Shown in pieces: positions 8,404 to 19,167 of a DNA stretch of 64,000 nt. The notes beneath the pieces were generated by a model. It worked only from the letters and a program-made list of their open reading frames with translations, was not told where the DNA came from and made no database searches. Both the position numbers and the translations under genes were made by a program. Location of the stretch: assembly GCA_938034905.1 (NCBI GenBank), contig CALHLF010000011.1, forward strand, positions 22,348 through 86,347, read 5' to 3'. How positions within the stretch are numbered: the stretch's first letter is position 1; each line of letters opens with the position of its first letter. Source of the stretch: an uncultured bacterium (lineage in GTDB: Bacteria > Dictyoglomota > Dictyoglomia > Dictyoglomales > Dictyoglomaceae).

Positions 8404-10865
8404 TGAGTTTTTTCTCAAGAATTTTTGATTCTAATGCCAAGGTTCTAAAAAGATTAGAAGAATATGTAAAAAGAATAAACGCCTTAGAACCAGAAATTTC
8501 TAAGCTATCTGATGAGGAATTAAAAAATAAAACAGTAGAATTTAAAAATAGATTAGAGAGAGGAGCAACCCTAAATGATTTATTGATAGAAGCCTTTGCA
8601 GTAGTAAGAGAGACTGCAAAGAGAAAGGTAGGGATGAGACCTTTTGACGTTCAATTAATGGGAGGAATTGTTCTTCATCAGGGAAAGATTGCAGAAATGC
8701 AAACAGGGGAAGGCAAAACTTTAGTTGCCACGATGCCTGCTTATCTTAATGCTTTAGAAGGAAAGGGAGTTCATATTGTGACTGTAAATGATTATTTGGC
8801 AAAAAGGGATAGGTATTGGATGGGACCTATATATGAATCCTTAGGTTTAAGCGTGGGATTATTACAGCATGATACACCTGTTCTTGAAAGGCAAAAAGCA
8901 TATAATGCAGATATCACTTATGGGACAAATAATGAATTTGGATTTGATTATTTAAGAGATAATATTGCTCTTTCCCCAGATCACTTGGTTCAAAGGCCAT
9001 TAAATTATGCTATAGTTGATGAGGTAGATAGTATTTTGATTGATGAGGCAAGAACACCTTTAATAATTTCTGGCCCATCTCAGGGCAATAGTCAAATTTA
9101 TAAACTTGCAATAAGAGCTGCAAGATATCTTGAAAAAGACAAAGATTATTTAGTTGATGAAAAATCAAAAACAGTATCCTTAACTGATGAAGGACTAAGA
9201 AAAGCTGAAAAATTTTTGGGAATAAAGGATCTATATGATTTTGAGCATATGAATTTAGCTCATGCTCTTCTTCAATGTTTAAAAGCTCTTAATTTTTTTA
9301 TGAAAGATAGAGATTATATTGTTAAAGATGGAGAAGTAATAATAGTTGATGAATTTACCGGAAGATTAATGTTTGGAAGAAGATATAGTGATGGTCTTCA
9401 TCAAGCTATCGAAGCAAAGGAAGGAGTAAGAATTAAAGATGAAAATATTACATTAGCAACAATTTCTATTCAAAACTATTTTAGAATGTACAAGAAACTT
9501 GCAGGAATGACAGGAACTGCTGCAACAGAAGAGGAAGAATTTGTAAAAATTTATGGATTAGAAGTTGTGGTTATTCCTCCTAATAGACCTTTAATAAGGA
9601 CTAATTATCCTGATGTGATATATAAAACTGAAAAAGAAAAATTTGAGGCAGTAGTGAAGGAAATAGAAGAATTATATAAAATTGGAAGACCAGTCCTTGT
9701 TGGTACCACATCTATAGAAAAATCAGAAAGATTAAGTCAAATGCTAAAAAGAAGAGGGATTCCCCATCAGGTTTTAAATGCTAAATATCATGAAAAAGAA
9801 GCATATATTGTGGCTCAGGCTGGAAGATATAAAGCTGTTACTATTGCAACAAATATGGCAGGAAGAGGAACCGATATACTTCTTGGAGGAAATCCAGAAA
9901 TGCTTGCAAAACAGGAGGTAGATCCTGAAAAAGATAAAGAGAAATACTTAAAAAAACTTGAGGAATACAAAAAGATATGCGAAGAAGAGAGAAAAAAGGT
10001 TGTAGAATTAGGGGGACTTCATGTAATAGGAACAGAAAGACATGAGAGTAGAAGGATTGATAACCAACTAAGAGGAAGAGCAGGAAGACAGGGTGATCCT
10101 GGATCCTCTCGTTTTTATTTATCTTTAGAAGATGATCTCCTAAGGCTTTTTGGAGGAGATCAAATTAAGAACATAATGTCAAGATTAGGAATGGAGGATG
10201 GACAACCTATAGAATCTAGTCTCCTTACAAGAATTATTGAGAACAGCCAAGCTAAAGTTGAAAAGATGAATTTTGAAATTAGAAAACAGCTTTTGGAATA
10301 TGATGATGTATTAAATAAACAAAGAGAGATAGTCTATGGGGAAAGAAGAAAAATTTTATTGAATGATAACTTAGATGAACTTGTGAAAAGTATTTTAGAC
10401 AGAGTAATGGAAAGATTCTTTAATGAATTAAAGCAAGAAGATAAAAATTCGTGGGATAGATTATTTTTAAATCTCTATGGATTTTTGCCAAAGGATTGGA
10501 AGGAAATTATTAGTAAAAATGAAGAGGAAGAAATATTCGAAGAATTAAAGAGAAAAATATGGGAAAGATTTGAAGAAAGAAAAAGGGAATTTGGAGAGGA
10601 TTTATGGTATCAGATCCAAAAATTAGTTTTACTTTATATAATAGATAAACTTTGGATTGAACATTTGAATGATATGGATGCATTAAAAGAAGGAATTGGA
10701 TTAAGAGCAATAGCTCATCATGATCCTTTAGTAGAATATAAAAAGGAAGCTTATGAGATGTTCCAAAATATGGTATATACTTTTGAATGGGAAAGTATAA
10801 GATACTTATTTAATATTCATGTTACTCAAGAAAAGACGCCTAAGTCCACAAGTAGGAGGTATTAG
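8403..10865 (+). CDS. secA: Protein translocase subunit SecA
   Basis: The ATPase motor that drives preproteins through SecYEG. At 820 residues it is a compact SecA. Walker A is TGEGKT at about 101-106 and DEVD at 206-209. The preprotein cross-linking region follows, then helicase motifs including [10 protein letters not shown] and [25 protein letters not shown], and the helical scaffold and wing domains. The C-terminus ([13 protein letters not shown]) lacks the zinc-binding SEC-C cysteines found in many SecA proteins, so SecB-type docking is unlikely. The prfB start lies 3 bases after its stop. Confidence 0.97.
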   Translation: MSFFSRIFDSNAKVLKRLEEYVKRINALEPEISKLSDEELKNKTVEFKNRLERGATLNDLLIEAFAVVRETAKRKVGMRPFDVQLMGGIVLHQGKIAEMQTGEGKTLVATMPAYLNALEGKGVHIVTVNDYLAKRDRYWMGPIYESLGLSVGLLQHDTPVLERQKAYNADITYGTNNEFGFDYLRDNIALSPDHLVQRPLNYAIVDEVDSILIDEARTPLIISGPSQGNSQIYKLAIRAARYLEKDKDYLVDEKSKTVSLTDEGLRKAEKFLGIKDLYDFEHMNLAHALLQCLKALNFFMKDRDYIVKDGEVIIVDEFTGRLMFGRRYSDGLHQAIEAKEGVRIKDENITLATISIQNYFRMYKKLAGMTGTAATEEEEFVKIYGLEVVVIPPNRPLIRTNYPDVIYKTEKEKFEAVVKEIEELYKIGRPVLVGTTSIEKSERLSQMLKRRGIPHQVLNAKYHEKEAYIVAQAGRYKAVTIATNMAGRGTDILLGGNPEMLAKQEVDPEKDKEKYLKKLEEYKKICEEERKKVVELGGLHVIGTERHESRRIDNQLRGRAGRQGDPGSSRFYLSLEDDLLRLFGGDQIKNIMSRLGMEDGQPIESSLLTRIIENSQAKVEKMNFEIRKQLLEYDDVLNKQREIVYGERRKILLNDNLDELVKSILDRVMERFFNELKQEDKNSWDRLFLNLYGFLPKDWKEIISKNEEEEIFEELKRKIWERFEERKREFGEDLWYQIQKLVLLYIIDKLWIEHLNDMDALKEGIGLRAIAHHDPLVEYKKEAYEMFQNMVYTFEWESIRYLFNIHVTQEKTPKSTSRRY

Positions 10866-10867
10866 AG

Positions 10868-11987
10868 ATGGTAATGTTTTCAGTAGATTTAGAGAGTATG
10901 TATCAAGAGGTAATTAATAAATTTAAACAATTGAGAGGATATCTTTGACATAAATAAAGAAGAAAAAGAATTGAAAATATTAGAAGATAAAATCTCTAAA
11001 GAAAACTGGCAAGATCAAGAAAAGATTAGAGATTTAATCACAAAATATAAAAGATTAAAAGATAGATTAGAAAAATGGTATTTTTTGGAAAAAGAAGTAA
11101 AGGATCTTTCTGAGTGGAAGGAACTTATAGAAGAGGGAGAGGAATTTAGACAAGAATTTTTTGAGAGATTAAAAAATTTTGAGAAATTGTTAAAGGATTT
11201 TGAATTGGATTCTATACTTCAGGGTCCTCACGATAAAGAAAATGCAATTTTAGCTCTTCATGCAGGAACAGGAGGTACTGATGCAAGAGATTGGACTGAG
11301 ATTCTTTTAAGAATGTATATAAGATGGGCAGAAAAGAAAAACTTTAAAGTAAAAATAATTGATATATCTCATGGGGAGGAGGCAGGAATAAAAAGCGCAA
11401 CATTGCTAATTGAGGGAGAAAATGCATATGGTTATTTAAAGGGTGAAAAGGGAGTACATAGATTGGTAAGAATTTCTCCTTTTGATGCAAACCATAGAAG
11501 ACATACTTCTTTTGCTTTAGTAGAAGTAATACCCGAACTTCCAGATAGTAAAATTGAGATTAGACCTGAAGATTTAAAAATAGAAACATTTAGAGCAGGG
11601 GGAGCAGGAGGACAGCATGTTAATAAAGTAGAGTCTGCAGTGAGAATTACCCACATTCCAACAGGAATAGTTGTTCAATGCCAAAATGAAAGATCTCAAT
11701 ATGCTAATAAAGAAATAGCGTTAAGGATTTTAAAAGCAAGATTGGAAGAATTAGAGGAAAAAAAGAGAAGGGAACAAATACAAACATTAAAGGGGGAAGT
11801 TCAAGAGATAAGTTGGGGAAATCAAATAAGATCATATATATTTCATCCTTATACTTTAGTAAAGGATCATAGAACAGGATTGGAAATTGGTAATATTCAA
11901 GGAGTAATTGATGGAGATTTGGATCCATTTATTGAAGCATATCTTTACAAAGAATGGCAAAAATCAAAAAGCTCTCCGAATAAATGA
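10868..11987 (+). CDS. prfB: Peptide chain release factor 2, with programmed +1 frameshift
   Basis: RF2 releases peptides at UGA and UAA. The gene is read as 10868-10945 joined to 10947-11987. The first frame ([15 protein letters not shown]... ending LRGYL) meets TGA at 10946. The site is the classic RF2 one: an internal SD-like GAGAGGA, then TAT CTT TGA C. Slippage at CTT resumes at GAC (10947), in frame with the main body. The body has the GGQ peptidyl-hydrolysis loop ([18 protein letters not shown]) and a [10 protein letters not shown] segment. The SD AGGAGGT at 10854-10860 supports the ATG at 10868. About 372 residues in all, normal for RF2. The site lets RF2 control its own synthesis. 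Confidence 0.96.
10934..10949 (+). promoter_or_regulatory. RF2 autoregulatory +1 frameshift site
   Basis: AGAGGA TAT CTT TGA C. The purine-rich SD-like stretch sits 3 bases before the CTT slip codon. The in-frame TGA is decoded slowly when RF2 is scarce, which favours slippage of tRNA-Leu from CTT to TTT. The C after TGA further weakens termination. This matches the conserved bacterial prfB site. Confidence 0.93.
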
Positions 11988-12991
11988 AAAAAAATATCTT
12001 ACTTTTTGGATATTATGGAGAGGGAAATTTTGGGGATGAATTAATATTAGAAAATCTTAAAAATTACCTTTCAAAAAGATTTAATTTAGGGATTCTTACC
12101 TCAAATAAAAATTATTATAAAGATCTAATTTCCTTTCATAAGTTTAATCCCTTTGAGATATTAAAGGGATTAAATTGGGCAGATATTGTAATAGGTGGTG
12201 GGGGAGGAATTTTTCAAGATAAGACAAGTTTTAGGTCTTTCCTTTATTATATTTTAATTCTTTGGATTTCCTTTTTAAAAAGGAAAAAGATATATCTTAT
12301 TGGTCAAAGTTTTTCCCCCTTTAGATATTTTATAAGCAGATTTTTAATAAAATTTTCTCTCCTATTATGTGAAGAGATATATCTAAGAGATAATTTTTCC
12401 CTTAACTTTCTAAATAGCATAGGTATACCTAAGGAGAAACTTTCTATAATTCCTGATATAGCGTTTTTGACGGAATTAGTAAGACCTAAGATAGAAAGAG
12501 GCTATGTAGGTGTAAATTTTAGATCCTGGAAGGGAATTAATATAAATAGTTTAGAGGATATTTTAGAAAATCTAAAAAAAAACGAAAAGGTAATCTTTTT
12601 TTCTTTTCAGGATTCTTCAGATTTGAGACTTTTTAATAATCTCTCCCAAAAGGCAAAAAATGGTATTGAGATTGTATCTTGTTATGATAAGAATTTCATA
12701 GAAAAGTTTTGTTCCTGTAAATATTTTGTTGGAATGCGCCTTCACTCCTTAATTTTAGCTTCAATTTTAGGAATTCCTTTTTTAGGTTTATCCTATGATG
12801 AGAAAATAGAAGCATATTTAGAGGATTTAGGTTGGAGATTTTATTTGAAAATTGATGAGCTTGATCAATTTTTCCCCCTTTGGGTCCAATTAAAAGAGGA
12901 AGAGGGATTAGAGGTATATTTAAAATGTAAAGTAGATGAGAATAGAAATTTAGTGAGGGAAAAATTAGAAAGGATTATATCTGAAATATGA
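11984..12991 (+). CDS. csaB: Polysaccharide pyruvyl transferase, CsaB family
   Basis: A 335-residue member of the polysaccharide pyruvyl transferase family. Typical segments are the N-terminal [20 protein letters not shown], the glycine-rich [13 protein letters not shown] and the C-terminal [25 protein letters not shown]. CsaB proteins add ketal-linked pyruvate from phosphoenolpyruvate to secondary cell wall polymer, usually on ManNAc, creating the ligand for SLH domains of S-layer proteins. Lying next to the TagA-like transferase and in one block with wecB, this function fits well. It overlaps the neighbours on both sides by 4 bases. Confidence 0.85.
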   Translation: MKKNILLFGYYGEGNFGDELILENLKNYLSKRFNLGILTSNKNYYKDLISFHKFNPFEILKGLNWADIVIGGGGGIFQDKTSFRSFLYYILILWISFLKRKKIYLIGQSFSPFRYFISRFLIKFSLLLCEEIYLRDNFSLNFLNSIGIPKEKLSIIPDIAFLTELVRPKIERGYVGVNFRSWKGININSLEDILENLKKNEKVIFFSFQDSSDLRLFNNLSQKAKNGIEIVSCYDKNFIEKFCSCKYFVGMRLHSLILASILGIPFLGLSYDEKIEAYLEDLGWRFYLKIDELDQFFPLWVQLKEEEGLEVYLKCKVDENRNLVREKLERIISEI

Positions 12992-13710
12992 AAACTATTA
13001 AAATTTTGGAAATACCTTTTACCTTTTTTGACCATAAAAAGGAATTTGAGGAGAAGATTATTTCTTTTTTAAAAGAAGAAAAATTACATTCAATATTTAC
13101 ACCAAATGCAGAAATTATTTCAATTGCAGAAAGAAATAATAATTTAAAAAAAATATTGATGAATTCTGACCTAAATCTTCCTGATGGAATTGGAGTTATT
13201 TTTCTTGCTAAAAAATTAGGGTATAAAAATCTAAAAAAACTTGCAGGTATAGATGCTATGAAGTATATGCTTTCTTTAGCTGTAAAAGAAGACATATCTG
13301 TCTATTTCTTGGGTGCAAAAGAGGAGATTCTAAGAGATATGATAAAGAAAATTGAAGAGAATTATAAGGGATTATCAATTGCAGGGTATCACCATGGCTA
13401 TTTTTTAAAGGATTACGAAGAAAAGATTATAGAGGATATAAATATGTCCGCTGCCAAAGTATTATTTGTTGCCCTCGGAGCTCCAAAACAGGAGTTTTGG
13501 ATTGAGAAAAATAAAGATAAATTAAAAGTAAGAATAGCAATGGGTGTTGGAGGAAGTTTTGATGTCCTTTCAGAGAGAAAAAAAAGGGCTCCTAAGATTT
13601 TTATAAATCTTGGATTGGAGTGGTTATATAGAATTTTTCAAGATCCAATAAGATTAATAAAAAGAGTTCCCAATCTTTTTTATTTTTTATATATTTATAT
13701 TAGAGGCTGA
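12988..13710 (+). CDS. WecG/TagA/CpsF-family glycosyltransferase (ManNAc transferase type)
   Basis: A 240-residue GT26 enzyme. Family marks are TPNAEIISIA near residue 38, LNLPDGIGVIFLAK, FLGAKEEILRDM, VALGAPKQEFWIEKN and MGVGGSFDVLSERKKRAPKIF, followed by a C-terminal amphipathic tail (GLEWLYRIFQDPIRLIKR). It probably transfers ManNAc from UDP-ManNAc to a lipid-linked GlcNAc, starting a secondary cell wall polymer or teichoic-like chain. The UDP-ManNAc source (wecB) and pyruvylation enzyme (csaB) are in the same block. The start overlaps csaB (ATGA). Confidence 0.88.
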   Translation: MKTIKILEIPFTFFDHKKEFEEKIISFLKEEKLHSIFTPNAEIISIAERNNNLKKILMNSDLNLPDGIGVIFLAKKLGYKNLKKLAGIDAMKYMLSLAVKEDISVYFLGAKEEILRDMIKKIEENYKGLSIAGYHHGYFLKDYEEKIIEDINMSAAKVLFVALGAPKQEFWIEKNKDKLKVRIAMGVGGSFDVLSERKKRAPKIFINLGLEWLYRIFQDPIRLIKRVPNLFYFLYIYIRG

Positions 13711-13715
13711 AATTT

Positions 13716-14555
13716 ATGTTTAAAAAATTCTTAGATTATTTAGGAATATTTTTAGGGGTTCTCTTAGTATCTATTAGTATTGTCATGTTTTTAGCTCCTA
13801 ATAAATTGGTGGGAGGAGGAGTAAGTGGTATAGCTATTATTCTTTATCATACCTTTAAACTTCCTATTGGAATTGTTATGATTATTCTAAATATACCAAT
13901 CTTTATTGCAGGTATTAAATTATTAGGATTACATTTTGGAATAAAGACCTTTTTAGGAACTTTATTACTTTCTATTACTATAGATCTTCTTGGATTTTTT
14001 CATCTTCCTTCAATAACTAATAATTTTTTAGCTACAGTTTATGGTGGCCTTATTGGAGGTTTTGGTCTGGGAATTGTATTTAAATATGGAGGATCAACAG
14101 GTGGAACAGATATTCTCGCTCAAATTCTTTCTCATTATTCTGGTTTAAATTTGGGACAGGCGCTTTTATTTATAGATGGGATAATTGTTATTATTGCAGG
14201 TTTTATTTTCAATTTTGAATTGGCTCTTTATGCACTCTTGGTAATTCTTATTCAGGGATATGCTATTGATTTAGTTCAAGAGGGCCTTTCTTACACAAAA
14301 GCAGCATTAGTATTTTCAGAAAAACCAAGGGAGCTTGGAGAAAAAATACTCTATGATTTAGGAAGAGGAGTTACTATTTTTTATGGGATGGGCCTTTATA
14401 CTGGACAGGAAAGAGAAATTTTATATTGTGTCGTAAGTCAGGCGGAAGTTAGTAAGTTAAAAGAGATTATTCATAAGAATGATCCAAAAGCCTTTGTTGT
14501 AATCTCACCAGCCCATGAGGTCTTAGGGGAGGGATTTAAGTCTTTCAAAAAATGA
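13716..14555 (+). CDS. YitT family membrane protein
   Basis: A 279-residue protein of the YitT/DUF161 plus DUF2179 type. There are about five membrane spans in the first 185 residues, with the characteristic LAPNKLVGGGVSGIAIILYH and FKYGGSTGGTDILAQILS segments. A soluble C-terminal DUF2179 domain follows (TIFYGMGLYTGQEREILYCVVSQAEV, then VISPAHEVLGEGFK). The function is not established; a transporter role is often assumed. It is cotranscribed with the cell-envelope genes around it and overlaps maf by 4 bases. Confidence 0.88.
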   Translation: MFKKFLDYLGIFLGVLLVSISIVMFLAPNKLVGGGVSGIAIILYHTFKLPIGIVMIILNIPIFIAGIKLLGLHFGIKTFLGTLLLSITIDLLGFFHLPSITNNFLATVYGGLIGGFGLGIVFKYGGSTGGTDILAQILSHYSGLNLGQALLFIDGIIVIIAGFIFNFELALYALLVILIQGYAIDLVQEGLSYTKAALVFSEKPRELGEKILYDLGRGVTIFYGMGLYTGQEREILYCVVSQAEVSKLKEIIHKNDPKAFVVISPAHEVLGEGFKSFKK

Positions 14556-15130
14556 AAAAAATTGTTCTTGCATCCAATTCTCCAAGAAGAGAATATCTTT
14601 TAAAGTTAATTGGTTTAGATTTTATAGTTTATCCCAGTAATGTAGAAGAAGATGAAGGTGAAGTTATTAAATCTCCAAAGGAGATTGTCCTAAAAAATGC
14701 ATTAAATAAAGCAAGGGCTGTTTCTCGTTATTTTCCTTATGCTATCATTATCGGTGCTGATACCATTGTGGTTTTAAATGGCAAAATATTGGGAAAACCA
14801 AAGGATAAGAAATCTGCAATTGAAATGTTAAGCAAATTAAGGGGAAAGACTCATCAGGTTTTTACAGGAATAGTTGTTTGGGAGACACCGGAAGATAGAT
14901 ATTATACGAGGGTTGTTAAAAGCTTAGTGAAAATGAGGGATTATTCTATGGAAGAGATTATAAATTATGTAGAAACAGGAGAACCTATGGATAAAGCAGG
15001 AGCCTATGGAATTCAGGGAAAAGGAGCAGTTTTAATTGAAAAAATAGAAGGTGATTACTATAATATAGTTGGATTACCTTTAGCCCCTTTATATTTACTT
15101 TTGAAGAAGTTAGGGGTTAAAATCTTTTAA
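14552..15130 (+). CDS. maf: Maf family nucleotide pyrophosphatase
   Basis: A 192-residue Maf/Ham1-fold enzyme that hydrolyses non-canonical or methylated nucleoside triphosphates such as dTTP, UTP or m5UTP. N-terminal ASNSPRREYLLKLIGLDF is the signature. IIGADTIVVLNGKILGKPKD and KLRGKTHQVFTG follow, with the later GEPMDKAGAYGIQGKGA loop. Placing maf just before mreB is a common arrangement, and Maf was first tied to septum formation. Whether it blocks septation here is unknown. Confidence 0.94.
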   Translation: MKKIVLASNSPRREYLLKLIGLDFIVYPSNVEEDEGEVIKSPKEIVLKNALNKARAVSRYFPYAIIIGADTIVVLNGKILGKPKDKKSAIEMLSKLRGKTHQVFTGIVVWETPEDRYYTRVVKSLVKMRDYSMEEIINYVETGEPMDKAGAYGIQGKGAVLIEKIEGDYYNIVGLPLAPLYLLLKKLGVKIF

Positions 15131-15157
15131 AATATACGAAAAGGAGAAGGAGGATTT

Positions 15158-16204
15158 ATGGTTTTTAATTTTTTAACAAATATATTCTCAAAGGACTTAG
15201 GAATTGATCTTGGGACTGCAAATACAGTGGTTTATGTTAGAGGAAAGGGAATTGTTCTATTTGAACCCTCTATGGTTGCTATTAGGAGGGAAGATAAAAA
15301 GGTTATTGCAGTTGGTAACGAAGCAAAAAAGATGTTGGGAAGAACCCCCGAGGAAATTATTACCTTAAGACCCCTAAAGGATGGGGTGATTGCAGATTTT
15401 GAATCTGCGGAGAAGATGCTTAGATACTTTATTGAAAAGGTACATAATAGAAGGGATTTATTTGTGAGTCCTCGTATTGTTATAGGTATTCCTTCTGGAA
15501 CCACTTCTGTAGAAAGAAAAGCGGTAGTTGATACCGCATATCAAGCAGGGGTAAGGGATGTTCTTTTAGTTACAGAACCTATGGCTGCAGCAATTGGAGC
15601 AAATATTCCTGTGTGGGAACCCTCAGGAAATATTATTGTGGATATTGGAGGAGGAACTACTGAAATTGCAGTTATTTCTCTTGGGGGAATTGTAGTAAGC
15701 AGTTCTATAAAAATTGCAGGAGATGAGATGGATGAAGCGATTATGCATTTTATAAGGAAAAAATATAGTCTTTATATTGGGGAAAGGACTGCCGAAGAGA
15801 TAAAAATAAAATTAGGAAATGTCTATTTTGGAGATGAAAATAAAGAATATATGGAAGTAAAAGGAAGGGATCTTATTACTGGTGTTCCAAGAAGTATAGA
15901 AATTTCTTCTACAGAAATAAGAGATGCATTAAGAGAAGTTGTAAATATAATCGTCAATACTATAAGAGATACATTGGAAAAGACTCCGCCTGAACTTGCT
16001 GCAGATATTATAGACAAAGGGATAGTTCTCACAGGTGGTGGAGCTCTACTTAGAGGTTTAGATGAATATATTTCTGAAGAATTAGGTGTTTATACCTTTG
16101 TTTCAGAGGAACCCCTATATTGTGTGGTAAAGGGGACAGGCAAAATTATAGAAGAGTATGAAAAATATAAGCAAATTCTTCCAAAGTTGAGCAGTAATTA
16201 CTAA
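15158..16204 (+). CDS. mreB: Rod shape-determining protein MreB
   Basis: The actin-like filament protein that positions cell wall synthesis. It has 348 residues with actin-fold nucleotide motifs: phosphate 1 [27 protein letters not shown], phosphate 2 [18 protein letters not shown], and the adenosine motif [27 protein letters not shown] precedes the ATG. First of mreBCD-mrdA, the elongation machinery. The MreC start directly abuts it with a 1-base overlap. Confidence 0.97.
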   Translation: MVFNFLTNIFSKDLGIDLGTANTVVYVRGKGIVLFEPSMVAIRREDKKVIAVGNEAKKMLGRTPEEIITLRPLKDGVIADFESAEKMLRYFIEKVHNRRDLFVSPRIVIGIPSGTTSVERKAVVDTAYQAGVRDVLLVTEPMAAAIGANIPVWEPSGNIIVDIGGGTTEIAVISLGGIVVSSSIKIAGDEMDEAIMHFIRKKYSLYIGERTAEEIKIKLGNVYFGDENKEYMEVKGRDLITGVPRSIEISSTEIRDALREVVNIIVNTIRDTLEKTPPELAADIIDKGIVLTGGGALLRGLDEYISEELGVYTFVSEEPLYCVVKGTGKIIEEYEKYKQILPKLSSNY

Positions 16205-16992
16205 TGAATAAGAGAAGAAGACTTAAGTTACGAATTTTGGCTTTAATTTTCTTAATAATATTTATCGCTTGGGAAGAAAAATCTATTCAGGAAAAAGTAG
16301 CTTATATTCAAGATTACTTTTTTCGATTTTTAAGAAGTATTAAAGAATTTAGAAAAAATTTATATGATTTTTTAACTATATATAAAACTTTAGAGGAAGA
16401 AAAAGATTATTGGCGTAAGGAAGCTGAAAATTTATATAAAGAAAATATTAACTTAAAATTATCTCTGGAAAACATGAAGAGACTTCAAGAATTTTCGTGG
16501 ATTAAAAATTTTAAAATTGAAAATTACGAATTAATTCCTGCTTTAATAATTGGTAGGGATCCTATAAATTGGAATTTAAATTTTAGAATCAATAAAGGGA
16601 AAAAAGATGGAATAGAGGAAAATATGCCAGTAATTTATAAAGATCAATTAATCGGTGTAATTGAGTACGTAGGAAAGAATTATTCTGAAATAAAATCTAT
16701 ATTTAATCCCTCTTTCTCTATAGGGGTCATTATATATGAAACTAAGGATCAAGGAGTTATAAAAGGAGCATTAGATTATATGGAAATATCATATCTATTT
16801 TCAGATAACGAAATAAAAAAAGGGTATCATGTAATAACTTCTGGGATTGATGATTCTATTCCTTATGGTTTAAAAGTAGGCTATATTGAAGAGGTAAATA
16901 AAAACCCAAGTTATTTTCTACCAAAATTAAAAATACTACCCTTCTTTGATTTTTCTAATTTAGAAGGGGTGGTAATTTGCAAAAAGTATTAA
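16204..16992 (+). CDS. mreC: Rod shape-determining protein MreC
   Basis: A 262-residue bitopic membrane protein. A basic N-terminus ([10 protein letters not shown]) is followed by one membrane span (ILALIFLIIFIAW), a coiled-coil at roughly residues 45-95, and a beta-rich extracytoplasmic domain (for example PVIYKDQLIGVIEYVGKNYS and VITSGIDDSIPYGLKVGYIEEV). It links MreB to PBP2 and MreD. Identity rests on domain order and position between mreB and mreD; the sequence itself diverges in this family. Confidence 0.92.
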   Translation: MNKRRRLKLRILALIFLIIFIAWEEKSIQEKVAYIQDYFFRFLRSIKEFRKNLYDFLTIYKTLEEEKDYWRKEAENLYKENINLKLSLENMKRLQEFSWIKNFKIENYELIPALIIGRDPINWNLNFRINKGKKDGIEENMPVIYKDQLIGVIEYVGKNYSEIKSIFNPSFSIGVIIYETKDQGVIKGALDYMEISYLFSDNEIKKGYHVITSGIDDSIPYGLKVGYIEEVNKNPSYFLPKLKILPFFDFSNLEGVVICKKY

Positions 16993-17432
16993 TCTTTGTT
17001 TCTCCTCCCATCTTTTCTTTAATCCAAAGTTCATTAATTTTTGGTGATTTTAAACCTTATTTTTTACTTATATTTTTTATCTTCTTAGTATTAAAGGGAC
17101 TTTTTAAAAAAGAATTTCTTTTGTATTTTTCTTTTTCTGAATCCATCTTCTCTCATAGACCCTTTTATATGTTTTTAATATTTTGGTTAATTTTATATGT
17201 TATAATGAGTCTCTGGAAAAGAAGACTTTTTCTTGCTCATAAAAGTTTTTCCTTTATTTTAATAATTACTTTTAGCTTCTTGACTTTAGTCTTTTGGAAT
17301 TTAGATTCTTTTTTTAACTTAAATCTTCTTAAAAAAACTTTATTTTTCTCTGCATTCAATATAATTTTCTTTTTGCCCTTTTATTTATTTCTACCAAAAT
17401 ACTTAGAAAAAATTGGGTATGAAGAAACCTAA
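16977..17432 (+). CDS. mreD: Rod shape-determining protein MreD (probable)
   Basis: A 151-residue, very hydrophobic protein with about five membrane spans, rich in Phe, Leu and Ile. It starts with TTG 16 bases inside the mreC end. MreD sequences are poorly conserved; the call depends on size, hydrophobicity and the mreC-mreD-PBP2 order. It partners MreC in the elongasome. It overlaps the PBP2 gene by 14 bases if that gene starts at 17419. Confidence 0.8.
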   Translation: MQKVLIFVSPPIFSLIQSSLIFGDFKPYFLLIFFIFLVLKGLFKKEFLLYFSFSESIFSHRPFYMFLIFWLILYVIMSLWKRRLFLAHKSFSFILIITFSFLTLVFWNLDSFFNLNLLKKTLFFSAFNIIFFLPFYLFLPKYLEKIGYEET

Positions 17433-19167
17433 ATTTTTCTTATATATAGTTAATTTTCTATTATTAACATTGGCTTTTAGACTTTTTTATATCCAAATAA
17501 TAAATGGAGATTTTTATGAAGAACTTTCAAAAAGAAATTATCTTAAATTTATAACCATTCCATCTCCACGAGGGTTAATTTTAGACAGGAATGGGAATAT
17601 ACTTGCTACAAATAATGTTAAATACTCAATATATCTTGTTCCTCCCTACGATTTTGATAAAAATAAATTTAAAAATTTATCAAAAATCCTTAATTTGCCC
17701 CCTGAAGAATTAGAAAAAAAAATTAAAGGAATTAAATCATATACACCAGCTATTCTCTTAAAGAAAAATCTTAATTATAAAGAGATTTCTTTATTAGAGA
17801 GTAATCGAGAAAAATTACCCTCATTTATTATTAATATGGAGCTTGAGAGGGCTTATCCTTATGGTAATTTGGCATCTCATATCTTAGGACATATAGGAGA
17901 AGTAGGAAGGGAAGAACTTATTCATGGAGAAGATTTTGATTACTCACTTGGAGACATAGTGGGAAAGTCAGGGGTAGAGAAAATATATGAAAAATATTTA
18001 AAGGGAAGAAAGGGATATAGAAGTATAGAGCTTTTTTCAAATAAAAAGAAATACAAAATTCTTCCAAGTAAAGATCCTGAACCAGGATACAACTTAGTTC
18101 TTACTATTGATAAGGATTTACAAGAACTCTCTGAGAAGGTATTAGGAGAAAATGTGGGAGTAATAATTATATCGGAACCATGGAGTGGAGAAATTTTAGC
18201 CTTAGTTAGTCATCCTGATTTTGATCCTAATAAGTTTGTTATGGGATTTTCGAAAAGCGAATGGGAAGAACTTGTAAATAATCCGAAAAATCCTTTGAAT
18301 GATAGAGCAATTTCAAGTCTTTATCCTCCAGGTTCAATTTTTAAACTCATTGTATCTTTATCTGCCTTAGAAAAAGGAAAAATTTCTTTAAAGGAAAAAT
18401 TCTACTGTTCTGGAGGGATAAAAGTAGGGAAAAATTTTTTTGGTTGTTGGAAAGAGGGAGGACATGGCTATGTTGATTTTCTGGAGGGTATAGCTCAATC
18501 TTGTAATGTAGTATTTTATAATTTAGGATTAAGAGTTGGACCTGAAGATATATCAAAGATGGCTAAGGATTTTGGATTAGGAGATAAAACAGGTATAGAT
18601 CTACCAGGAGAATTAAATGGACTAATTCCCTCTCCAGAATGGAAAAAAAATAGATTAAAGGAGTCTTGGTTTTTAGGAGATACTTTAAATATGTCTATAG
18701 GACAAGGATATATTTTAACTACCCCTATGGAGGTCCATCTTATGATAAGTATTATTGCAACAGAGGGGATAGGATATAGACCTCACTTAGTTAAGAAAAT
18801 TTTAAATTGTAATGGGGAAGATATTAAGATATTTGAACCTGAAATTGTGAGAAAAGTTTCTTTAAAGCCTGAAAGTTGGAAAATTCTTAAAGAAGGAATG
18901 AGATTAGTAGTAGAAAGGGGAACGGGAATAGCTGCGAAGGGTAAAATCTGGAGTATAGGAGGAAAAACAGGAACTGCACAAAATCCTCATGGGGAAAGTC
19001 ATGCGTGGTTTGGAGCTTTTTTTCCATGGGAAAATCCCAAATATGTGATAACAATTTTTGTGGAACATGGGAAAAGTGGGGGTGGAAAATGTGCTCCGAT
19101 GGCAAGGGAGATTATTAAATATTTGGAGGAGAGAGAGGGAGAGAAAGTTGGGAAAGATATTTATTAA
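17419..19167 (+). CDS. mrdA: Penicillin-binding protein 2 (elongation transpeptidase)
   Basis: A 582-residue class B PBP that cross-links peptidoglycan during elongation. There is a short cytoplasmic tail, one N-terminal membrane span (FFLYIVNFLLLTLAFRLFY), a PBP dimerisation domain (PSPRGLILDRNGNILATN) and then the transpeptidase. Catalytic motifs are SIFK (Ser306 and Lys309 in YPPGSIFK), SCN (AQSCNVVFYNLG) and KTG (GGKTGTAQNPHGESHAWF). The ATG at 17419 is chosen; a TTG two codons earlier at 17413 is possible, and neither has a clear ribosome binding site, so translation is probably coupled to mreD. No rodA gene is adjacent. Confidence 0.94.
   Translation: MKKPKFFLYIVNFLLLTLAFRLFYIQIINGDFYEELSKRNYLKFITIPSPRGLILDRNGNILATNNVKYSIYLVPPYDFDKNKFKNLSKILNLPPEELEKKIKGIKSYTPAILLKKNLNYKEISLLESNREKLPSFIINMELERAYPYGNLASHILGHIGEVGREELIHGEDFDYSLGDIVGKSGVEKIYEKYLKGRKGYRSIELFSNKKKYKILPSKDPEPGYNLVLTIDKDLQELSEKVLGENVGVIIISEPWSGEILALVSHPDFDPNKFVMGFSKSEWEELVNNPKNPLNDRAISSLYPPGSIFKLIVSLSALEKGKISLKEKFYCSGGIKVGKNFFGCWKEGGHGYVDFLEGIAQSCNVVFYNLGLRVGPEDISKMAKDFGLGDKTGIDLPGELNGLIPSPEWKKNRLKESWFLGDTLNMSIGQGYILTTPMEVHLMISIIATEGIGYRPHLVKKILNCNGEDIKIFEPEIVRKVSLKPESWKILKEGMRLVVERGTGIAAKGKIWSIGGKTGTAQNPHGESHAWFGAFFPWENPKYVITIFVEHGKSGGGKCAPMAREIIKYLEEREGEKVGKDIY

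Noticed and set aside
10868..10948. prfB as a pseudogene broken by TGA
   Set aside because: The break is exactly the conserved RF2 recoding site, so it is programmed.
19058..19147. A longer MinC N-terminus
   Set aside because: It overlaps PBP2 by 110 bases and adds Arg-rich sequence not seen in MinC; TTG 19148 has a good SD.
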